36,285 bases of DNA from Actinomycetota bacterium (GTDB lineage Bacteria > Actinomycetota > Nitriliruptoria > Nitriliruptorales > Nitriliruptoraceae), in assembly GCA_019348135.1 (NCBI GenBank), contig JAHWJY010000018.1:1-36285 (forward strand), written 5' to 3'. Positions within the stretch are counted from its first letter, which is position 1, and the number at the start of each line of letters is the position of its first letter. Below are positions 31,800 through 36,285 of this stretch, piece after piece. Both the position numbers and the translations under genes were made by a program. The notes beneath the pieces are model-generated. The model ran no database searches, had not been told where the DNA came from, and worked only from the letters and a program-made list of their open reading frames with translations.

Positions 31800-32948
31800 G
31801 TGCGCGTCGGAGCCGGCCTGAGCCGGACCCCCGAGCCGGGGGTCGCCGCCGTCGAGGCGGCGGACGCCGCGGCCCAGGCGCTGGCGGGCGCGCCGGTCGA
31901 CCTCGCGGTCGTGTTCGCCGGTCCATCCCACACCGACGACCTCGTCGACGTCGGACTGGGCGTCGCGACGCGGTTGGATCCCGGCTGCCTGATCGGAGCC
32001 GTCGCCCAGGGCGTCGTGGGGCCGGCGGCCGAGGTCGAGCAGGGGCCCGCGGTGTCGGTCTGGTGCGCGTCCTTCGGCGGGGGCGAGGCACGTCCGTTCC
32101 GCGCCTGGGCCGCACGGCCCCAGGACGGTGGGGTGGTCGTGATGGGGTGGCCGGACTCGCGACCGGGCGACGTCACCCTCGTCCTCGCCGACCCCTTCAC
32201 CTTCCCCGTCGCCGACGTCACCGCCCGGCTGGGTCGCGAGCGTCCCGGACAGCCCGTGGTGGGCGGCATGGTCACCGGTGGCCCCCACCGGTCACGGCTG
32301 CTCCTCGACGGCGACCTCCACGAGGACGGAGCCGTGGGCGTCGTGCTGTCCGACGTCGACGTCGACGCCGTGGTCTCGCAGGGCTGCCGGCCCGTGGGCC
32401 CGCCCCTCACGGTCACCGGCGCCGAGCACAACCTCATCACGAGCCTCGCCGGCGAGGACGCCACGGTCGTCCTCCAGCGGATCTTCGACGAGGCCGGGGA
32501 CACCGACCGGCGCCTCCTCGCCTCGGGTCTGCAGATCGGCCTCGTGGTCGACGAGTACCGCGACGAGTTCTCCACCGGCGACTTCCTCATCCGGGCCGTG
32601 CTCGGGGCCGACGGGTCCCGGCGGGCCCTGGCCATCGGCGACGTCGTGCGTCCCGGCCAGACCGTGCAGTTCCAGGTCCGCGACCCGGCGTCCGCCAGCG
32701 ACGACCTCGTCGCCGCCATCGCGGACGGGCGTGGACCCGCCGCCGGCACGCTCCTGTTCACCTGCAACGGTCGCGGGCAGCGGTTCTTCGGCGCCCCGGA
32801 CCGGGACGTCACGACCGTCGAGCGCGAGCTCGGGGGAGCCGTCGCCGGCGCCTTCTGCGCCGGCGAGATCGGGCCCGTGGGAGACCACAGCTTCGTGCAC
32901 GGCTTCACGGCGTCGCTGGCCGTGTTCCGGCGGGATGTCGAGGCGTAA
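31800..32948 (+). CDS. FIST N- and C-domain sensory protein
   Basis: 382 residues from GTG 31800, with GGGAGGAG nine bases upstream. The N-terminal FIST domain starts VGAGLSRTP and includes DLAVVFAGPSHTDDL and CLIGAVAQGVVGPAAEVEQGPAVSVW. The FIST_C domain has SGLQIGLVVDEYRDEFSTGDFLIR, TVQFQVRDPASASDDL, GTLLFTCNGRGQRFFG and GAFCAGEIGPVGDHSFVHGFTASLAVF, which is the family's conserved end. FIST domains are thought to bind small ligands such as amino acids and usually act with signalling partners. No kinase or GGDEF gene is adjacent; the next genes are the nitrogen sensors glnB and glnD, 90 bases further on. A role in nitrogen or amino-acid sensing is inference from position. Confidence 0.85.
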   Translation: MRVGAGLSRTPEPGVAAVEAADAAAQALAGAPVDLAVVFAGPSHTDDLVDVGLGVATRLDPGCLIGAVAQGVVGPAAEVEQGPAVSVWCASFGGGEARPFRAWAARPQDGGVVVMGWPDSRPGDVTLVLADPFTFPVADVTARLGRERPGQPVVGGMVTGGPHRSRLLLDGDLHEDGAVGVVLSDVDVDAVVSQGCRPVGPPLTVTGAEHNLITSLAGEDATVVLQRIFDEAGDTDRRLLASGLQIGLVVDEYRDEFSTGDFLIRAVLGADGSRRALAIGDVVRPGQTVQFQVRDPASASDDLVAAIADGRGPAAGTLLFTCNGRGQRFFGAPDRDVTTVERELGGAVAGAFCAGEIGPVGDHSFVHGFTASLAVFRRDVEA

Positions 32949-33038
32949 CGCCCCGGAAACAGACGAGCAAACCGCGGGAAACGGCCGTCGGGCATCCTCC
33001 GGTCTCCGCGGCACGCCCGCGCCAGCCAGGAGGTCCCC

Positions 33039-33377
33039 GTGAAGCTCGTCACCGCGATCGTGAAGCCGCACCGGGTCGAGGAGGTGAAGGAGGCGCTGCA
33101 GGGCGTCGGCGTCCAGGGCCTCACGATCTCGGAGGTGCGCGGCTTCGGACGGCAACGCGGGCACACCGAGGTCTACCGGGGCGCGGAGTACCAGGTGGAG
33201 TTCGTGCCCAAGATCCGCCTGGAGGTGCTCGTCGCGGAGGCGATGGTCGACGAGGTCATCGACGCCATCGTCGCGGCCGCCCGGTCCGGGCAGGTCGGGG
33301 ACGGCAAGGTCTTCGTCACGTCCGTCGAGCGGGTCGTGCGCATCCGCACCGGCGAGGAGGACGGCGAGGCGTTGTGA
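33039..33377 (+). CDS. glnB: Nitrogen regulatory protein PII
   Basis: 112-residue trimeric sensor of 2-oxoglutarate, ATP/ADP and glutamine status. GTG 33039 with AGGAGG upstream. MKLVTAIVKPHRVEEVKEAL is the canonical start. The T-loop reads RGAEYQVEFVPK, with Tyr51 available for uridylylation, consistent with the glnD gene that overlaps its stop. GDGKVFVTSVERVVRIRTGE is the PII C-terminal signature. The common actinobacterial order amtB-glnB-glnD is broken here: no ammonium transporter gene precedes it. Confidence 0.96.
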   Translation: MKLVTAIVKPHRVEEVKEALQGVGVQGLTISEVRGFGRQRGHTEVYRGAEYQVEFVPKIRLEVLVAEAMVDEVIDAIVAAARSGQVGDGKVFVTSVERVVRIRTGEEDGEAL

Positions 33378-35926
33378 CCGGGACCCGGTCGCCGGTCGCG
33401 GCGTCCCTCCGGTCCGCCCGGGACGAGCTTCGCACCGCGGGACCCGCGCCGGGTCGGGCGTGGTGCGAGGCCTGGACCACCGCCGTCGACGGGGCGCTGG
33501 GTGAGCTGAGCCACCCGGTCGCGGAGCTCGGCAGGTTCACCGTGGCCGCGACCGGCGGGTACGGCCGGCGTGAGCTGTGCCCGTGGTCGGACATCGACCT
33601 GCTGCTCCTCCACGACGGGCTCGCCGAGGCGGACCTCGCCGCCCTGGTCCGCGCCGTCGTCTACCCGCTCTGGGACGCGGGTCTGCAGGTGGGCTACGCC
33701 GTCCGGGGACGCCGCGAGGCGGTCGTGGCCGCCGACGACGTCGACAGCGCGACCTCGACCCTCGACGCCCGCCGCGTCGCGGGCGATCCGTCGCTCGTCC
33801 GCGACGTCCGCGAGGGCGTGCTCCAGCGGTTGCGCAAGCGTCGTGCGAGCTTCCTGGACGGGCTGACGGCCGCCGACGTGGACCGGCGGGCGCGGACGGG
33901 GGACGCCGCCGAGGTGCTCGAGCCGGACCTCAAGAACGGCGCCGGCGGGCTCCGGGACGTGCAGTCCCTGCGGTGGGCCGCGGCCGCCCTCGTCGGCGAG
34001 ACGGGGCTCGATCCCCTCGTCTCGGCGCGGTACCTCGGCGCGCCCGACCGCTCGCGGCTCGCGCGGGCCTACGACCGGCTGCTGGCCGTCCGCGTGGCGC
34101 TCCACCTCGAGCGCGACCGCGGCGACGACGTGCTCCACCTCGAGCACCAGCAGGCCGTGGCGACGCGGCTGGGGTACGCGGACGGTGCCGACGACCGTGA
34201 CACGGCCGCCCACCGCCTGCTCCGCGACCTCTTCCTCGACGCCCGCACCGTCGACCACGTGCACCGCCGCGCCTGGAGCCTCGTCTCGGCGGACGCCGCC
34301 CGCGGCCGGCGCTTCCGGCGTCCGTCGGAGGAGGAGGTCGACGGCTTCGAGCTCGTCGACGGCGTCCTGCGGCTGCCGCCGGACGAGCGCCTCCGGGACG
34401 CCTCCCTGCCGACCCGCCTGGGCGCCGTGCTGGCGATCCGCGGTGCGGTGCTGGACCGCACGACCGCGGCGGCGATCCGGCGGGCCGTCGACGCCCGTCG
34501 GGAACCGCTGGCCTGGAGCGTCCGCGATCGTGACCGGTTCCTGGCGATGCTGTGGCGGGGCGCGCCGGCGCTCCCGGCGGTCGCGGAGCTCGACGACGTC
34601 GGCCTGGTCACCGCGGCGATCCCGGAGTGGGAGTCCGTCCGTGGCCGGGCACAGCGCAACCCCTACCACCGCTACAGCCTCGACCGGCACGCGTGGCACG
34701 CGGCGGCCGCGCTCGGGGACCTCGTTCGGCGCGAGCCGTGGGCCGCCGACACGCTCGAGCTGGTCGAGGACCGCGCCGGGCTGATGCTGGGGGTCCTCCT
34801 CCACGACGTCGGCAAGGCCCACGGCGAGCCGCACAGCACCACGGGCGTACCCGTGGCCCGGGCGATCGCGGACCGGCTCCGGGCGGCCCCCCGATCCCTC
34901 GAGCTGGTGGGACGGATGGTCGAGCTGCACCTCCTGCTGCCGGAGGTCGCGACGCGTCGGGACCTCGCCGACCCGGCCACGATCGCCGAGGTCGCGCGCC
35001 GCGTCGGCGACCGACGGACGCTGGCGTGCTTGCATCTGCTGGCCGCCGCCGACGGGCTCGCGACCGGCCCCTCGGCCTGGAGCTCGTGGAAGGCGTCGCT
35101 CGTGGCAACCCTCTGCAGCAAGGTGACGGCCGTGCTCGACGACGATCCCGGAGACGCCCCCGAGGCGACGGTCCGCGAGGCCCAGCGGCTGGCCCCCGAG
35201 CTCGGCGTCGACCCCGCCGTGGTCCGCGACCACCTCGCCCAGCTGCCCGCCCGCTACGTCGCGGCGGTCCCACCCCGCGCCATCGTCCGACAGGCGGGCG
35301 TGGCGGCGACCCCGCTCGGGCCCGGGGAGGTGCGTACGCGCGTCACCCCCGGCGCGGACGTCCCCGACGGGGAGCAGCCGGCGGACGAGCTCGACGTCAT
35401 CGCACTCGACCGTCCGGGGCTGTTCGCGAAGGTCGCGGGGGTTCTGGCGCTGCACGGCGGGTCCGTGGTCGCGGCGAACGCGTTCAGCCGTGACGACGGC
35501 GTCGCGGTGGACACGTTCACCGTGCACCGGCCGACGGACGCCACGGGCTCGTGGTGGGCCGCGGTCGAGGGGGACATCGACGAGGCGGTCGCCGGACGTC
35601 TCGCGGTGCGTGCCCGGGTGGCCCGGAAGGCCGCCACCGAGCGGCGCCGACCCGGGGTGGAGGTCGCGACCGAGGTCCGCTGCGAGCTCGACGAGGCGGG
35701 GGCGGCGACCGTCGTCGAGGTCCGCACCGCCGACCGGCTCGGGGTCCTCTACCGCATCGCCTCGGGCCTCGCCGAGCTCGAGCTCGACATCGTGCTGGCC
35801 CGCGTCTCGACGATCGGTCCGGAGGTGATCGACGTGTTCTACGTGCGTGACGCGACGGGGGCACCCCTCGACGACGACCACGTCACCGAGCTGGTCCTGG
35901 CCGTCGAGAGCGCGCTCGCGCCCTGA
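33374..35926 (+). CDS. glnD: [Protein-PII] uridylyltransferase / uridylyl-removing enzyme
   Basis: 850-residue bifunctional enzyme that uridylylates or deuridylylates PII according to glutamine. GTG 33374 overlaps the glnB stop by four bases. The nucleotidyltransferase domain has ATGGYGRRELCPWSDIDLLLL near residue 62. A GlnD-specific helical region follows, with LEPDLKNGAGGLRDVQSLRW. The HD phosphohydrolase domain has RYSLDRHAWHAAAAL and LLHDVGKAHGEPHSTTG (His477-Asp478). Two C-terminal ACT domains start near 672 (IALDRPGLFAKVAGVLALHG) and 778 (VVEVRTADRLGVLYRIASGL). All domains of the family are present. In related actinobacteria GlnD acts as an adenylyltransferase on GlnK, so AMP rather than UMP is possible. 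Confidence 0.95.
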   Translation: MTGTRSPVAASLRSARDELRTAGPAPGRAWCEAWTTAVDGALGELSHPVAELGRFTVAATGGYGRRELCPWSDIDLLLLHDGLAEADLAALVRAVVYPLWDAGLQVGYAVRGRREAVVAADDVDSATSTLDARRVAGDPSLVRDVREGVLQRLRKRRASFLDGLTAADVDRRARTGDAAEVLEPDLKNGAGGLRDVQSLRWAAAALVGETGLDPLVSARYLGAPDRSRLARAYDRLLAVRVALHLERDRGDDVLHLEHQQAVATRLGYADGADDRDTAAHRLLRDLFLDARTVDHVHRRAWSLVSADAARGRRFRRPSEEEVDGFELVDGVLRLPPDERLRDASLPTRLGAVLAIRGAVLDRTTAAAIRRAVDARREPLAWSVRDRDRFLAMLWRGAPALPAVAELDDVGLVTAAIPEWESVRGRAQRNPYHRYSLDRHAWHAAAALGDLVRREPWAADTLELVEDRAGLMLGVLLHDVGKAHGEPHSTTGVPVARAIADRLRAAPRSLELVGRMVELHLLLPEVATRRDLADPATIAEVARRVGDRRTLACLHLLAAADGLATGPSAWSSWKASLVATLCSKVTAVLDDDPGDAPEATVREAQRLAPELGVDPAVVRDHLAQLPARYVAAVPPRAIVRQAGVAATPLGPGEVRTRVTPGADVPDGEQPADELDVIALDRPGLFAKVAGVLALHGGSVVAANAFSRDDGVAVDTFTVHRPTDATGSWWAAVEGDIDEAVAGRLAVRARVARKAATERRRPGVEVATEVRCELDEAGAATVVEVRTADRLGVLYRIASGLAELELDIVLARVSTIGPEVIDVFYVRDATGAPLDDDHVTELVLAVESALAP

Positions 35927-35939
35927 CGGGCCGCGGCGT

Positions 35940-35968
35940 TCGACAGCCGCGGACGGGCTGGGTACGGT
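35940..35968 (+). promoter_or_regulatory. rRNA operon promoter P1 (candidate)
   Basis: -35 TCGACA (35940-35945), 17-base spacer, -10 TACGGT (35963-35968). The -35 lies in the loop of a CCGCGGC/GCCGCGG hairpin (35931-35952) that directly follows glnD. Confidence 0.45.
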
Positions 35969-36030
35969 CGTGGACCGCCGTGGAGGGGTCTGCACCCGTC
36001 CCGGCGGTTGACAACTCGAGGGAGCGGCGG

Positions 36031-36059
36031 TTGCCGCTCCGACGGCGACGGGATAGCAT
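36031..36059 (+). promoter_or_regulatory. rRNA operon promoter P2 (candidate)
   Basis: -35 TTGCCG (36031-36036), 17-base spacer, -10 TAGCAT (36054-36059). GGAGCGGC/GCCGCTCC around GGTT (36021-36040) forms an inverted repeat over the -35. Confidence 0.45.
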
Positions 36060-36092
36060 CCCGTCTCGGACTCGGCGCCTCGCGCGGCGGGT

Positions 36093-36122
36093 TCGACAGC
36101 CTGCCGCTCCGGTTGCTAGGGT
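36093..36122 (+). promoter_or_regulatory. rRNA operon promoter P3 (candidate)
   Basis: -35 TCGACA (36093-36098), 18-base spacer, -10 TAGGGT (36117-36122), preceded by TTGC. This is the best of the three and has the look of actinobacterial rRNA promoters. It shares the TTCGACAGCC sequence with P1. Confidence 0.55.
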
Positions 36123-36285
36123 CCGCCCTCGCGCCGGGAACGATGGCCGGCCGACGCGGCGCACTCGCCGGGAACCCCTCCCCGAAGCCCTCCCGATCCT
36201 GGGAGCGTGGTGGGATGTGGTCCGGTACGCGCCCGAGACGCTCTTTGAGAACTGCACAGTGTGCCGAAAGCCAGTGATGCATCGG
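36123..36285 (+). other. rRNA operon leader with boxA-like antitermination element
   Basis: GCTCTTTGAGAAC at 36240-36252 resembles the boxA element, and the following ACTGCACAGTGTGCCGAAAG is the sequence typically found just upstream of actinobacterial 16S rRNA genes. The 16S gene itself is not in the window but should start shortly after its end. No tRNA or ORF is seen in this leader. Confidence 0.7.

Noticed and set aside
31738-31821. 27-codon ORF with AGGAGG just before the FIST gene
   Set aside because: Pro/Gly-rich, no homology that I recognise, and it overlaps the FIST start; more likely a chance frame in the leader.
36008-36013. Perfect TTGACA in the rRNA promoter region
   Set aside because: No acceptable -10 lies 16-19 bases downstream; the nearest TAnnnT is 40 bases away, so it was not used as P2's -35.
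1-36285. tRNA genes, prophage or classical insertion sequences
   Set aside because: I found no cloverleaf-like sequence, integrase, transposase or structural phage genes.

Overview
The window is very GC-rich DNA with mostly GTG starts, 1- to 4-base start/stop overlaps and AGGAGG ribosome binding sites. Gene content (a DUF5319 protein beside a GuaB3-type protein, a fused AccD/AccA carboxyltransferase, glnB-glnD, a PucR regulator beside an acyl-CoA ligase and Liv-type transporter) points to Actinomycetota, probably a deep-branching lineage such as Nitriliruptoria or Acidimicrobiia. That placement is inference; no rRNA gene body is inside the window.

Layout. (1) 1-8773, plus strand: a tightly packed surface-polysaccharide cluster made of a partial Wzt-like export ATPase, a 1013-residue three-domain glycosyltransferase, a nucleotide-sugar dehydrogenase, a GT4 and a GT2 glycosyltransferase, and the polyprenyl-phosphate glycosylphosphotransferase that would start the repeat unit. 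(2) 8809-9905: a minus-strand AbiEi/DUF559-type putative nuclease gene lying between two copies of a 46-bp GATC-ended palindrome; a third copy sits in frame inside the GT4 gene at 5397-5442. (3) 9954-14296: DUF5319 protein, GuaB3, a lipoprotein metallopeptidase and GMP synthase guaA. (4) 14300-23310: a PucR-type regulator divergent from an acyl-CoA ligase followed by livH-livM-livJ-livF-livG homologues; the 454-bp divergent region holds two almost identical palindromic operators and a TTGACA promoter. (5) 23441-26718: DUF4870 membrane protein, PcrA/UvrD helicase, GDT1-type cation transporter. (6) 26734-28829, minus strand: fused acetyl-CoA carboxylase carboxyltransferase and a coupled small membrane protein. 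(7) 28989-31528: a stand-alone B12-binding mutase subunit and sucCD, ended by tandem hairpins. (8) 31800-35926: FIST sensor-like protein, PII protein glnB and its uridylyltransferase glnD. (9) 35930-36285: three candidate promoters and the leader of an rRNA operon whose 16S gene should start just past the window end.

How they work together: the first block builds and exports a cell-surface glycan. The acyl-CoA ligase/Liv block looks like an uptake-and-activation system for a carboxylic acid, controlled by the divergent regulator. The carboxyltransferase, B12 subunit and succinyl-CoA synthetase touch the acetyl-/methylmalonyl-/succinyl-CoA node. glnB-glnD sense nitrogen.

The most unusual signal is the 46-bp palindrome family and its association with the DUF559-like gene. 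It resembles the logic of REP/RAYT elements or Rickettsia palindromic elements, but with a Vsr-like nuclease as the candidate mobilising enzyme. The link between nuclease and repeat is a hypothesis.
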